Shown: one piece after another, positions 31,828-40,243 of the stretch
Position numbering within the stretch: position 1 is the stretch's first letter
How the letters are laid out: every line of letters begins with the position of its first letter
Notes under the pieces: model-generated
What the model was told of the DNA's origin: nothing
Databases searched by the model: none
Seen by the model: the letters and a program-made list of their open reading frames with translations, nothing else
Program-made: the position numbers and the translations under genes
From: Lachnospiraceae bacterium UBA7093
GTDB taxonomy: Bacteria; Bacillota; Clostridia; Lachnospirales; Lachnospiraceae
Length of the DNA: 51,173 bases
Direction: 5' to 3'
Assembly: GCA_002492465.1 (NCBI GenBank)
Contig: DKYT01000026.1
Location: forward strand, 1 to 51,173

Positions 31828-32984
31828 AGGGATTCTTCCTTTCTTGACTGATTGTTTTGGTTTACACTGTCTTTTCCTGTAATCTGTGCAAGAAGCTGAA
31901 CGAGGTCTGCACTTGCATTGGGGCAGGCGTATTTTTTTTGAGTGGAGATCATTGCCTGCCGTATTTCTTCGTTTTTGACCAGGGTAATTCCCTGGGAAAT
32001 TTGGGTGTGCACATGCCCCGATGCAAGAGAAAGCCCTCTGGAGACAAAGAAGTCTCTGTTAAAGGTTTCGCATCCGGGAATTGCCGCGGTGTGGACAATG
32101 GGGATATTTTTTACCAGCGCCTCTGTGGAGGTAAGCCCGCCCGGCTTGGTAAAAATGATGTCACTGGCGTCCATATATTTGGACACATGGTCGGTATAGC
32201 CGGTAATATGGACATTTTCATTTCTTTTGTAGGTACGTTTCAGGATGCGGTACATTTTCCGGTTGTTACCGCATATAATGATCAGTTGTTCGCCCTCTGC
32301 CAGCTTTCTGGTAAGTTCAAATACAAACAGGTGCATTTTTCCAAATCCCATGCTGCCGCTCATAACCAGGAACACAGGTTTATCGGAAGGCAGGTGAAGC
32401 TTTGCCTTTGCCCTGCGTTTGTCCGGCTGTGCTGAAAAGGTCATGCCCACGGGAATGCCCAGAGGATAAAGCTTATCCGAAGGAACGCCCCGGGCGATAT
32501 TCTCCTCCGCAAGCTCCTGGTGGGGAAGAATATAACAGTCGCATTCCGTTTCCTCCCAGAAAGGGATACAGGTGTAGTCGGTGGCAACTGCAACGGAAGG
32601 GGGAACCTCTAATTTCCTGCGCTTCATGCAGGTGATCATTTCAGCAGGGTATAAATGGGTGGTTACAATGGCATCAAATTTGTGCTCTGCCAGATAGTTT
32701 TTCAAATGCTTTACCATCAGGGAATTGGCATAATAAACGGGGGATTTGTGCCGGGAGGAGCTGACAGCGGAGCCTAGCCGGTACAGGAAGCCAAAAAAAT
32801 TGGGAAGATATTTGGCAATGTTAATATAACAGTTCCCTACCATGGCGGCGGTACGCTCGCCGGATAGCAAAAAGGGATCCAGCATAACCGCTTCATGCCC
32901 TTCATATTCAAGACGCTCTTTTACTGCCTTAGCGGCGGCATTGTGGCCGCCGCCGGTGCTGCAGGATAATATCAGTATTTTCAT
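31824..32984 (-). CDS. Diacylglycerol glucosyltransferase, UgtP/MGDG-synthase-like (GT28)
   Basis: The 386-residue protein starts MKILILSCSTGGGHNAAAKAV, the acceptor-side opening of MGDG synthase/UgtP enzymes, and has the GT28 donor domain with VFLVMSGSMGFGKM, IICGNN, VHITGYTDHVSKYMDASDIIFTKPGGLTSTEA. Such enzymes add sugar from a UDP-sugar to diacylglycerol, making glycolipids and the anchor of lipoteichoic acid. The start at 32984 follows AAAGGGG; the longer frame to 33059 overlaps the lipoprotein gene and lacks conservation. Start and stop both overlap neighbours by ATGA. The location beside a PlsY-like enzyme supports a glycerolipid role. Confidence 0.88.
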   Translation of the reverse strand: MKILILSCSTGGGHNAAAKAVKERLEYEGHEAVMLDPFLLSGERTAAMVGNCYINIAKYLPNFFGFLYRLGSAVSSSRHKSPVYYANSLMVKHLKNYLAEHKFDAIVTTHLYPAEMITCMKRRKLEVPPSVAVATDYTCIPFWEETECDCYILPHQELAEENIARGVPSDKLYPLGIPVGMTFSAQPDKRRAKAKLHLPSDKPVFLVMSGSMGFGKMHLFVFELTRKLAEGEQLIIICGNNRKMYRILKRTYKRNENVHITGYTDHVSKYMDASDIIFTKPGGLTSTEALVKNIPIVHTAAIPGCETFNRDFFVSRGLSLASGHVHTQISQGITLVKNEEIRQAMISTQKKYACPNASADLVQLLAQITGKDSVNQNNQSRKEESL

Positions 32985-34228
32985 TTTTTCCCCTTTGAGA
33001 TAGCTCTTAATATTTCCAGTGCTTCGCTTTCCGAATAGAGTTCGGCAGGTTCGATGCATTTTGACAGGTCGATCAGTTCGTTAATAGACGCTTCAAACTG
33101 CTCCTCAGTTACCGGGACGTTTTCCCAATAATACTCGTAACCAACAATGCGCTGATCGTCAACACACTCGGAACACCATCCGGTTCCGATTTCGGTAAAC
33201 TCCCCTTGGGAAAGCATATAAACGTTGCTGGGATAAAATCCCGTATTGCCGGCTCCGCTATAGAGCCGTCCGCCATGTTCAAGGTACTGCATTCCCACCC
33301 TGTCACGATTTAAAGCTCTTATTTTTCCGTTATAGAAGGAAAGGATAAGCTCCCCGCTTGCCATACCGCCGGTAAAAATATACAGCTCGGGAATATGGTC
33401 GTCATCCACATAAATGAAGGAATATTCAAAATGATCCTCGGGAAATGGCAGGGTGACGTGGATTTTTTGAATAAAATCAATATAGGCTTCCTGCCATGTG
33501 GCAAAGTGTTTTAAATGTCTGCTTCTCCATTGTAATCTGTTTTCCGCCTGTATTGCGGCGTATTCTTCCATGGACTGAAGATATTGACTCATAGAATCGC
33601 AGCCTGTAAAGTAATCTTCCTCATCCATGCTTCCGCTTTTGTTCTCATCAAACCAACGAAGCAACCCATCGCTTTGCCTGCTTCCGTCAGCGTTTATCCG
33701 GATGAATTCCATTTGCCCGGAACTGTATTGGAAATCATAGCGTAAAATGCCGCATAACCCGTCCGTAGCAACCGGCTCATACTGCCACCAGTTCTCAAAG
33801 AGAATCCGGGGCGTTTCATTGTCTGTCTTTATGATATAATACGCATGCGGATCCCTTATATGCAATTCATCGCTGCCGTCGCCGTCTATATCCCAATAGC
33901 AATATTCAATGTCGTTATCCCAAAATAATTGATCAATATAAACCTGCTGTTCCTCCAGGCTGACGGTAAGCTCACCGTTCAAAAACGCTTTATAGGGGTC
34001 TGTAACCTTGGGCTTTTCCAAATCCGCCAAAGGATCGGTTTCCCGGGCTTCGTCCCCATCCGCCTTTGTATCTTTGGCAGTCCAGGAGGATTCCATTTGC
34101 ATCCTGTTTTGACAGCCGGTGAGGATCATTATGACAGGAATCAGCATTAAAATGGCATGGCGGGTAACGTATTGTTTGATTCTTTCAGGCAGGATGTCAG
34201 TCCAAAACCGCGAGATCTGTCCGTTCAT
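32981..34228 (-). CDS. Lipoprotein with EF-hand-like acidic loops
   Basis: The 415-residue product has a lipobox-like LMLIPVIMILTGC near residue 39 after an unusually long basic N-terminus, then an acidic linker. The mature part contains calcium-loop-like runs: WDIDGDGSDELHI, FDENKSGSMDEEDYF and YVDDDHIPELYIF, each followed by a beta strand, resembling repeat domains of secreted Ca-binding proteins. I do not recognise a named family. The start at 34228 is the last ATG that leaves a full signal; it overlaps the end of the SAP gene by 32 bp. The stop overlaps the UgtP-like start (ATGA), suggesting a cell-surface role linked to glycolipids. Confidence 0.72.
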   Translation of the reverse strand: MNGQISRFWTDILPERIKQYVTRHAILMLIPVIMILTGCQNRMQMESSWTAKDTKADGDEARETDPLADLEKPKVTDPYKAFLNGELTVSLEEQQVYIDQLFWDNDIEYCYWDIDGDGSDELHIRDPHAYYIIKTDNETPRILFENWWQYEPVATDGLCGILRYDFQYSSGQMEFIRINADGSRQSDGLLRWFDENKSGSMDEEDYFTGCDSMSQYLQSMEEYAAIQAENRLQWRSRHLKHFATWQEAYIDFIQKIHVTLPFPEDHFEYSFIYVDDDHIPELYIFTGGMASGELILSFYNGKIRALNRDRVGMQYLEHGGRLYSGAGNTGFYPSNVYMLSQGEFTEIGTGWCSECVDDQRIVGYEYYWENVPVTEEQFEASINELIDLSKCIEPAELYSESEALEILRAISKGKK

Positions 34229-34775
34229 AGCGATTGTGCCCCTGTAACTGTTTTTTGTATTTCCAGCACTTGATTGCCTGGTCCAGGGTTTTCCCCTGAT
34301 TATCTGCAAAAAAATCCCGTATGTAGGTATTGTATTCAAACTGTTTGTCAATTTTTGTTTTTCCTTTTTTCTTCTCGTCCAGAATTTGATAATAAGCGGC
34401 GATCGCTTCTTCATAGGTTTTTCCGGCATTATTTTTCAGCCATTTTTGAAAGGCTACATTAAAAGAAAAGCCGTTTCCAATTTGTTCCCGAAAAAACGCT
34501 CTGTGTTTTTCTGAGCAGACAAAATCAGCCTCAATTTTTGCATCCCTGCTAATCGAAACGGAAGCGGGAGCAGAGGTCTTTCTCTTTTCTGATGAAGGCT
34601 GCAACACCTTTCCGGTATCAAGAAAGTAAGCGATCCTGTCTGTTATTTCAAGTTTTCCGCCGGAAACGGGCAATCCGTTTTTCCTGCAAAAGTCTGTTAA
34701 TTCCTCTTTCAAATAATAAAAATCACGAAATGTTTTACTGTCCAGGTTTTTGTCTAAAGCAGGTCTCGTGGGCAT
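34197..34775 (-). CDS. SAP domain / DUF6434 domain protein
   Basis: This 192-residue basic protein has an N-terminal SAP-like module, FYYLKEELTDFCRKNGLPVSGGKLEITDRIAYFL-type helix-turn-helix at about residues 18-53, which usually binds DNA, and a C-terminal DUF6434-like part with two similar stretches: FQKWLKNNAGKTYEEAIAAY and RDFFADNQGKTLDQAIKCW. It is soluble and without signal. The start at 34775 is served by AGAGGAAA on the minus strand; the TTG at 34793 is in frame. It is the first gene of the minus-strand operon, ahead of three envelope genes, which is an odd combination. Its function is unknown. Confidence 0.75.
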   Translation of the reverse strand: MPTRPALDKNLDSKTFRDFYYLKEELTDFCRKNGLPVSGGKLEITDRIAYFLDTGKVLQPSSEKRKTSAPASVSISRDAKIEADFVCSEKHRAFFREQIGNGFSFNVAFQKWLKNNAGKTYEEAIAAYYQILDEKKKGKTKIDKQFEYNTYIRDFFADNQGKTLDQAIKCWKYKKQLQGHNRYERTDLAVLD

Positions 34776-34821
34776 ATGTTTTCCTCTTTTCAATTTCTTT
34801 AATCGATTTATATATGGCTTT

Positions 34822-34849
34822 ATTATACATTATTTTTTTAAAATTGAAA
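34822..34849 (-). promoter_or_regulatory. Promoter of the SAP-lipoprotein-UgtP-PlsY operon
   Basis: On the minus strand TTTCAA (34849-34844) and a perfect TATAAT (34827-34822), preceded by TG, are 16 bp apart; the start would be near 34815. The rest of the gap to csoR (34850-35006) shows no gene or structure I can name. Confidence 0.5.
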
Positions 34850-35006
34850 TAGGCTTTTGATGTACAGGTATCATGCCGCACTCAGACGATTGCTTTTCAC
34901 ACCCACGCCAGGGCATGTGTTTCGGCACGGCATTGTCTCAGGCAGAAGGCGGAACACTCATTGGCACATATAGTGGCAGAACTGGATTCGAAATGTAACT
35001 TATTAC

Positions 35007-35066
35007 TTGACATATACCCTGCGGGGGTATAATATAATAAACGAAGAAAATACCCCTACTGGGTAT
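35007..35066 (+). promoter_or_regulatory. csoR-copA promoter with two CsoR-type operators
   Basis: TTGACA (35007-35012) and TAATAT (35030-35035) are 17 bp apart. The spacer is almost filled by a 17-bp operator, ATACCC-N5-GGGTAT (35014-35030), and a second one with the same arms lies at 35050-35066 in the leader. The arms match the G/C-run palindromes bound by copper-sensing CsoR. CsoR bound here would block polymerase until copper releases it. Confidence 0.85.
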
Positions 35067-35091
35067 TTTAAAAACCAGAGAGGAGAGTCCA

Positions 35092-35418
35092 ATGGATCGT
35101 GAGGATAAAGAATTTATGGAAAAAGCGGCATGCAGTTGTCACACTAAGCATACGCCCAGAAGCGGGGCGCAGCTAAAGCAGCTCCAAAATCGTTTAAACC
35201 GCATTACAGGTCAGCTAAACGGAATCGGCAGAATGCTGGAGGAAAACCGCTACTGTGGCGATATCCTTACCCAGGTAGCTGCCGTAGAAAGCGCCCTGCA
35301 AAGCTTCGGCTACATCATCTTACAGGAACATATGGAGACCTGTGTAATAGAGGAAGTTTTAAAAGGTAACAATGAAATTATGGAAGAAATGATAGATCTA
35401 GTAAAAAAGCTAAAATAG
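35092..35418 (+). CDS. csoR: Copper-sensing repressor CsoR
   Basis: The 108-residue all-helical protein belongs to the CsoR/FrmR (DUF156) family. LKQLQNRLNRITGQLNGIGRMLEENRYCGDILTQ (here split: helix 1-2, about residues 28-61) is the family core, and the copper ligands Cys-His-Cys are present as Cys in NRYCGD, His in QEHMETC and Cys in the same segment. It should repress its own operon by binding the two GC-run palindromes upstream and let go when it binds Cu(I). GAGGAG precedes the ATG. An N-terminal CSCHTKH segment adds further possible metal ligands not seen in minimal CsoR. Confidence 0.92.
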   Translation: MDREDKEFMEKAACSCHTKHTPRSGAQLKQLQNRLNRITGQLNGIGRMLEENRYCGDILTQVAAVESALQSFGYIILQEHMETCVIEEVLKGNNEIMEEMIDLVKKLK

Positions 35419-35476
35419 AAATGGATAAATTATTTCTTTAAAATAAAAAATAATGAGATAACTTATAATTTCGGGA

Positions 35477-35516
35477 GTCAAAAATCCAGCCGCTCCCATG
35501 CACCAGGATTTTTGAC
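35477..35516 (+). promoter_or_regulatory. Stem-loop between csoR and copA
   Basis: GTCAAAAATCC (35477-35487) pairs perfectly with GGATTTTTGAC (35506-35516) around an 18-nt loop, within the 154-bp gap. The following TGACGTCA (35513-35520) is itself a palindrome. It lacks a terminal T run on the plus strand, so it may be a partial terminator, a protein site or an mRNA-processing element. Confidence 0.55.
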
Positions 35517-35572
35517 GTCAACCCCTGAATTTTACCCTCACAAACAGATAGCAAGAAAAGGAAAATAAGGTT

Positions 35573-38191
35573 ATGATAAAAGAAAAATATGCAGTAACGG
35601 GCATGACCTGCTCGGCATGCTCTTCTCACGTTGAAAAAAGTGTCAGAAAGCTCCAGGGAATGGAAGAGGTGACGGTAAATTTATTGACGAACAGTATGCA
35701 GGTGGCTTATGATGAAACAGTCTGCAATGCAGGTCAGGTAATAGACGCCGTGGAGCGTGCCGGCTATGGGGCAAGCCTTGACAAGGGACAACAGGGGTTT
35801 GAACAGAGACAAAATGAAGCAGATCGCCGGGAAGGCGGAGAAAGAATGGAGAGTGCCGGGAGTAAGCGGGAGGCTCTGAAAGGGAAGAAAGAAAGCAGAG
35901 AAATGAAAATGAGACTGACCGTTTCGATTGTTTTCATGCTGCTTTTGATGATAGTATCCATGCATCACATGTTTTTCATGTGGCTGCACATTCCGGTGCC
36001 GGAGCTTTTTATGAAGCTGTTTCACGGCAATGAAAATGCGCTGACTTTTGCTTTTACCCAGTTTTTACTCACCCTGCCGATTATTTATGTAAACCGCAAA
36101 TACTTCCAGACGGGCTTTAAAACGTTGTTCCATTTAAGCCCCAATATGGACAGCCTGATTGCCATTGGATCGGGGGCGGCGCTTGTATACGGCGTTTTTG
36201 CCATCTATCGAATCGGATATGGATTGGGGCATGGAGACGGGGAGCTGGTAAGCAGATACGCTTCCGATCTGTATTTTGAATCGGCGGGCATGATCCTTGC
36301 CCTGATTACCGTAGGTAAATATCTTGAGACCCGCTCCAAAGGGAAAACCGGAGAGGCGATCCAAAAGCTGATGGATTTATCGCCCAAGACGGCGATTCTT
36401 TTGACAAAGGAAGGGGAAGAAAAGGAAATTCCCACCCATCAGCTTTTAAAGGATGATCTGTTTATTGTCAAACCGGGAAGTCTGATTCCGGCGGACGGCA
36501 TCGTGGTGGAGGGAACCTCCAGCATCAACGAGGCGGCGATCACAGGCGAGAGTATTCCCGTAGAAAAACAGCCCGGCGACAGAGTGGTATCCGCTACCAT
36601 GAATAAGGCGGGCAGACTGATCTGCAAGGCGGTAAAGGTGGGAGAGGACACTACCCTGGCGCAGATTATCCGGCTGGTGGAGGAGGCTTCCTCATCTAAA
36701 GCACCTATTGCCAGGCTTGCGGATAAGATTGCCGGCGTTTTTGTACCCACAGTAATGGGCATTGCGCTGCTTACCTTCCTGGTATGGATGCTTGCGGGAG
36801 GCGGTTTTGAGACGGCAATGTCCAGCGCTATTGCCGTGCTGGTAATCTCCTGTCCCTGTGCCCTTGGGCTTGCAACGCCGGTGGCGATTATGGTGGGAAC
36901 AGGCGTAGGGGCGAAAAACGGCATTCTGATTAAATCGGGAGATGCCTTACAGTCGGCAAGGGACATTGATACAGTGGTCCTGGATAAAACGGGAACCATT
37001 ACAGAGGGAAGACCGAAGGTCACAGATGTGGTCAACTTTGAGAAAGACCTTGACGAGGATCAGATTCTTGCCCTGGCGGCGGCGATTGAAAAACCCAGCG
37101 AGCATCCTCTTGCCGAAGCTATTGTAAGCCAGGCACAGGAGAAAAATTTGTCCATTCCCGGCGTTGAAGAATTTCATGCGGTTTTTGGAAAAGGCGTTAT
37201 GGGAACCAGCGGCGGACGAAGGTGCTTTGCCGGAAACGCGGGATTCATGGAGGAAAATGGAATTGCGCTGACCAAAGAGCAGGAGAAGACGGCAGAGCAG
37301 ATGTCCGGAGACGGAAAAACGCCGCTTTTGTTTGCAGTGGATCAGAAGCTGGCAGCAGTAATAGGAGTTGCAGATACGGTAAAGGATTCCTCTGTGAAAG
37401 CGATTGAGGAACTCCACAACATGAAAATCGATGTTGTTATGTTAACCGGAGATAACAGCCGCACGGCACATGCCGTTCAGAAAAGGCTGGGAATCAATCA
37501 GGTGGTTGCCCAGGTGCTGCCGGAGGATAAGGAAAAGGAGATCCGAAAGCTTCAGAAACAGGGAAGAAAGGTGGCGATGATCGGCGACGGAATTAATGAT
37601 GCGCCGGCGCTTGCCGCGGCGGATGTGGGCATTGCCATCGGAGCAGGAACGGATGTGGCGATTGACAGCGCAGACATTATTTTGATGAAAAGCAGGCTTA
37701 CCGATGGGGTTACGGCAATTCGCTTAAGCCGTGCGGTGATCACTAATATCAAGGAAAATCTGTTTTGGGCATTTTTCTATAATGTGATCGGCATCCCTCT
37801 TGCGGCGGGGATATGGTATCCGGCGTTTGGCATCCGGTTAAATCCCATGTTCGGCGCGGCGGCAATGAGCATGAGCAGTCTTTTCGTAGTGGGAAACGCG
37901 CTGCGCCTGCGGAATTTTAAGCCCCGCGAAGAAATGGGGAAGAAAGAGCAAACAGTAAAAGAAAAAACGGAGGAAATCAAAATGAATAAAACACTGATAA
38001 TCGAAGGAATGATGTGTGCCCACTGTACCGGAAGGGTGCAGAAGGCATTGGAAGGCATAGAAGGGGTGGAAAAGGTTTCCATGAGTCTGGAGGAAAAAAG
38101 CGCCAGTCTTGTACTCAGCGCCCCGGTACCGGACGAGACGCTGAAAAACGCTGTGACAGAAGCGGGCTATGAGGTAACCGCCGTTCGTTAA
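35573..38191 (+). CDS. copA: Copper-exporting P1B-type ATPase with N- and C-terminal metal-binding domains
   Basis: CopA pumps Cu(I) out of the cytoplasm using ATP. The 872-residue protein has an N-terminal heavy-metal domain with CSAC (13-16), a variable linker, eight membrane helices with the ion motif CPC at about 427-429, the phosphorylated Asp471 in DKTGT, the hinge GDGINDAP near 670, and then, unusually, a second heavy-metal domain at the C-terminus with CAHC at 815-818. That last domain is CopZ-like and starts with an internal Met804 preceded by a strong ribosome site. The gene follows csoR and should be induced by copper. AAGGAAAATAAGG precedes the ATG. Confidence 0.95.
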   Translation: MIKEKYAVTGMTCSACSSHVEKSVRKLQGMEEVTVNLLTNSMQVAYDETVCNAGQVIDAVERAGYGASLDKGQQGFEQRQNEADRREGGERMESAGSKREALKGKKESREMKMRLTVSIVFMLLLMIVSMHHMFFMWLHIPVPELFMKLFHGNENALTFAFTQFLLTLPIIYVNRKYFQTGFKTLFHLSPNMDSLIAIGSGAALVYGVFAIYRIGYGLGHGDGELVSRYASDLYFESAGMILALITVGKYLETRSKGKTGEAIQKLMDLSPKTAILLTKEGEEKEIPTHQLLKDDLFIVKPGSLIPADGIVVEGTSSINEAAITGESIPVEKQPGDRVVSATMNKAGRLICKAVKVGEDTTLAQIIRLVEEASSSKAPIARLADKIAGVFVPTVMGIALLTFLVWMLAGGGFETAMSSAIAVLVISCPCALGLATPVAIMVGTGVGAKNGILIKSGDALQSARDIDTVVLDKTGTITEGRPKVTDVVNFEKDLDEDQILALAAAIEKPSEHPLAEAIVSQAQEKNLSIPGVEEFHAVFGKGVMGTSGGRRCFAGNAGFMEENGIALTKEQEKTAEQMSGDGKTPLLFAVDQKLAAVIGVADTVKDSSVKAIEELHNMKIDVVMLTGDNSRTAHAVQKRLGINQVVAQVLPEDKEKEIRKLQKQGRKVAMIGDGINDAPALAAADVGIAIGAGTDVAIDSADIILMKSRLTDGVTAIRLSRAVITNIKENLFWAFFYNVIGIPLAAGIWYPAFGIRLNPMFGAAAMSMSSLFVVGNALRLRNFKPREEMGKKEQTVKEKTEEIKMNKTLIIEGMMCAHCTGRVQKALEGIEGVEKVSMSLEEKSASLVLSAPVPDETLKNAVTEAGYEVTAVR
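37982..38191 (+). CDS. Possible separate CopZ-like chaperone from an internal start in copA
   Basis: In frame within copA, ATG 37982 is preceded by GGAGG (37969-37973) with 8-nt spacing, an ideal ribosome site. Starting there gives a 69-residue protein, MNKTLIIEGMMCAHCTGRVQ..., with the CxxC-type MCAHC site and length of a typical CopZ copper chaperone. The cell could therefore make both the full pump and a free chaperone from one message. Alternatively the site is a remnant of a formerly separate copZ that fused to copA. Only protein data can decide. Confidence 0.5.
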   Translation: MNKTLIIEGMMCAHCTGRVQKALEGIEGVEKVSMSLEEKSASLVLSAPVPDETLKNAVTEAGYEVTAVR

Positions 38192-38209
38192 TCGAAGAAA
38201 GGAAAGCAT

Positions 38210-39325
38210 ATGCTTCAAACATTATACCAGGTACCTGAATACAAAGAGGAACTGATTTATCCGGCGGTCTGTAAGATGATGGAGGGACTGGGTATTGCAC
38301 AGGACATACGTCCCGGTTTAAAGGTGGCGATCAAACCCAATCTGGTTATGGCGAAAAGCCCTGCGTATCCTGTCACCACCCATCCCTTTGTGATTAAGGC
38401 GGTGGCGCGCTGGCTGAGAGAGCAGGGAGTGGAAGATATTGTTCTTGCGGAAAGCTCGGGAGGACTTTACAACAGTGAATACATGAAAAATGTATATCAC
38501 GTATGCGGGTTAAGGCAGCTGGAACCGGAGGTTAAGCTGAATATGGATTTTTCCGCTAAAACGGTGAACTGTCCAGGGGGATTTTCCAATCATTCCTTCC
38601 ATATTATCACGCCGATTCTGGAAGCCGATTATGTGATCAATATATGCAAGCTGAAGACCCATGCCATGACTGGCTATTCGGGGGGCATTAAAAATCTGTT
38701 CGGAACCATACCCGGGCTTGAAAAACCCCAGATGCATTACAGGTGGCCGGATATTCAGGATTTTTCCCGGATGCTCTTAGAGCTTGCCCAGACGGTAAAT
38801 CCCCAGCTGACTGTTATCGACGCTATCGACGCCATGGAAGGAAACGGACCTACCGGAGGCTCATCCCATCCTTTGGGACTGCTTCTGGGAGCGCGGGATT
38901 TTTATACCCAGGACTATTTTGCGGCAGGGCTTATGGGACTTGATCCCATGAAGATCGAAATGATCCGGCAGGCAGTGGAAAAAGGACTGGCAAAGCCGGA
39001 TGAAATAGAATTGACAGGGGATCCGGTGCCGGAGAACCTGACGCCCTTTCAATTGCCGGATACTCACAAGCTGGACTTTACAGGGGCATTTCCCAAATTT
39101 TTGCAGAAGCCTGTGGCTTTTCTGGGGGGAAAGCTTTTTAAATCCTATCCCCAGCTGAACAGGGAGTTGTGCGTAGGCTGCGGAAAATGCGCTGAGAGTT
39201 GTCCTGCGCATATTATCAAGATCGAGAATAAGAAAGCGAAATTCAGGCGAAAAGGCTGCATTTCATGTTTCTGCTGCCAGGAAATGTGTCCTATGAAAGC
39301 AATTTCGGTGAAAAAGGCATTGTAG
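38210..39325 (+). CDS. DUF362 domain protein with two 4Fe-4S clusters
   Basis: The 371-residue protein has a DUF362 domain (KVAIKPNLVMAKSPAYPVTTHPFVIKAV-type start, INICKLKTHAMTGYSGGIKNLFG-type centre) followed by a ferredoxin module with two cluster motifs, CVGCGKCAESCP and CISCFCCQEMCP, at about residues 318-365. Such proteins are common in strict anaerobes; their reaction is not known, but an electron-transfer role is likely. It starts 18 bp after copA, so it is probably transcribed with the copper genes. Cu(I) damages Fe-S clusters, which could be why it is co-regulated, but this is speculation. Confidence 0.87.
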   Translation: MLQTLYQVPEYKEELIYPAVCKMMEGLGIAQDIRPGLKVAIKPNLVMAKSPAYPVTTHPFVIKAVARWLREQGVEDIVLAESSGGLYNSEYMKNVYHVCGLRQLEPEVKLNMDFSAKTVNCPGGFSNHSFHIITPILEADYVINICKLKTHAMTGYSGGIKNLFGTIPGLEKPQMHYRWPDIQDFSRMLLELAQTVNPQLTVIDAIDAMEGNGPTGGSSHPLGLLLGARDFYTQDYFAAGLMGLDPMKIEMIRQAVEKGLAKPDEIELTGDPVPENLTPFQLPDTHKLDFTGAFPKFLQKPVAFLGGKLFKSYPQLNRELCVGCGKCAESCPAHIIKIENKKAKFRRKGCISCFCCQEMCPMKAISVKKAL

Positions 39326-39366
39326 GTTCTGAAATTATACTTGCAGAACAAAAGGACGGATAAAGG

Positions 39367-40107
39367 ATGAAAGAATACGAAAACTATATTTTTGATCTGT
39401 ATGGAACGCTGGCGGATATTCACACAAATGAAGGAAAGGCATCCCTGTGGAAAAACATGGCGTGTATTTTTTCCCTGCTGGGAGCTCCCTATACGCCCCG
39501 GTCGCTGCGTATACAATATAAGAAGCTTGGGGCGGAGGAGCTTGCAAAAACAGGCGGAGAAATGAGGAAGAAGTTTGGAACCGGAGAACTGGCGGAGGAA
39601 GAGGTGGAAATTCTTCTGGAGAATGTGTTCGCGGGACTGCTCCTGGATCAGGGAGTCCTGGCAGCGCCGGAACGAATCAGCGAACTGGGAATTGTTTTCC
39701 GCAGCCTGTCAATGGGATATATCCGAACCTTCGAGGGCGTCCGGGAGCTGCTTGCCCGTTTGAAAAAGGCAGGGAAAAGGGTATATCTTTTATCCAATGC
39801 CCAGCGTATGTTTACGGAGCCGGAAATGCGGATGCTGGGAATCTATGATTTCTTCGACGGGATTTTCTATTCTTCCGATGTGGGAGTGAAGAAGCCTTCG
39901 TATTTCTTTTTTGACGCCCTCTTTCAAAGGTACGACCTGAAAAAAGAGGAGTCGGTGATGATCGGCAATGAATACAGGGCCGATATTTTGGGGGCGGAAA
40001 ATTACGGAATCGACAGTATGTACATATTTACGGCGCAATCCGGTGAACAGCCCGCACAGCTTCCCTTAAATTGCAGGCGGCTTCAAAAGATAAGCGATGT
40101 CTTCTGA
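39367..40107 (+). CDS. HAD-superfamily hydrolase
   Basis: The 246-residue protein shows the haloacid dehalogenase-type motifs: I, FDLYGTLAD with the nucleophile Asp; II, LLSNAQR; III, the Lys in GVKKPSYFFFD; and IV, GNEYRADILGAENYGI. A cap domain lies between motifs I and II. The DxYGT form is typical of small-molecule phosphatases and dehalogenases in this superfamily. The substrate is unknown. It follows the DUF362 gene by 41 bp and is closed by a clear terminator, so it ends the csoR-copA transcript or a sub-operon. Confidence 0.87.
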   Translation: MKEYENYIFDLYGTLADIHTNEGKASLWKNMACIFSLLGAPYTPRSLRIQYKKLGAEELAKTGGEMRKKFGTGELAEEEVEILLENVFAGLLLDQGVLAAPERISELGIVFRSLSMGYIRTFEGVRELLARLKKAGKRVYLLSNAQRMFTEPEMRMLGIYDFFDGIFYSSDVGVKKPSYFFFDALFQRYDLKKEESVMIGNEYRADILGAENYGIDSMYIFTAQSGEQPAQLPLNCRRLQKISDVF

Positions 40108-40132
40108 GAATAGAATAGTGTATAGGATCTGT

Positions 40133-40172
40133 AAAAAGGACTTTGGAGCTTTGACGTTTCAGAGTCCTTTTT
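40133..40172. terminator. Terminator after the copper operon
   Basis: AAAAAGGACT (40133-40142) pairs with AGTCCTTTTT (40163-40172). The T-rich right arm fits an intrinsic terminator for the HAD gene, 25 bp after its stop. Confidence 0.8.
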
Positions 40173-40243
40173 ATGGTACATATCTTTTTTTATACTATAG
40201 ATAACAGGAAGGAAGTAAAGGGAATACGTTAGGAGGAAGGATT

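Noticed and set aside
34850..35006. Gene remnant in the gap upstream of csoR
   Set aside because: Short open frames only, no ribosome site or recognisable motif.
36439..37035. A 198-residue minus-strand frame inside copA
   Set aside because: Opposite the most conserved part of a P-type ATPase; Ser/Thr-rich shadow with no motif.
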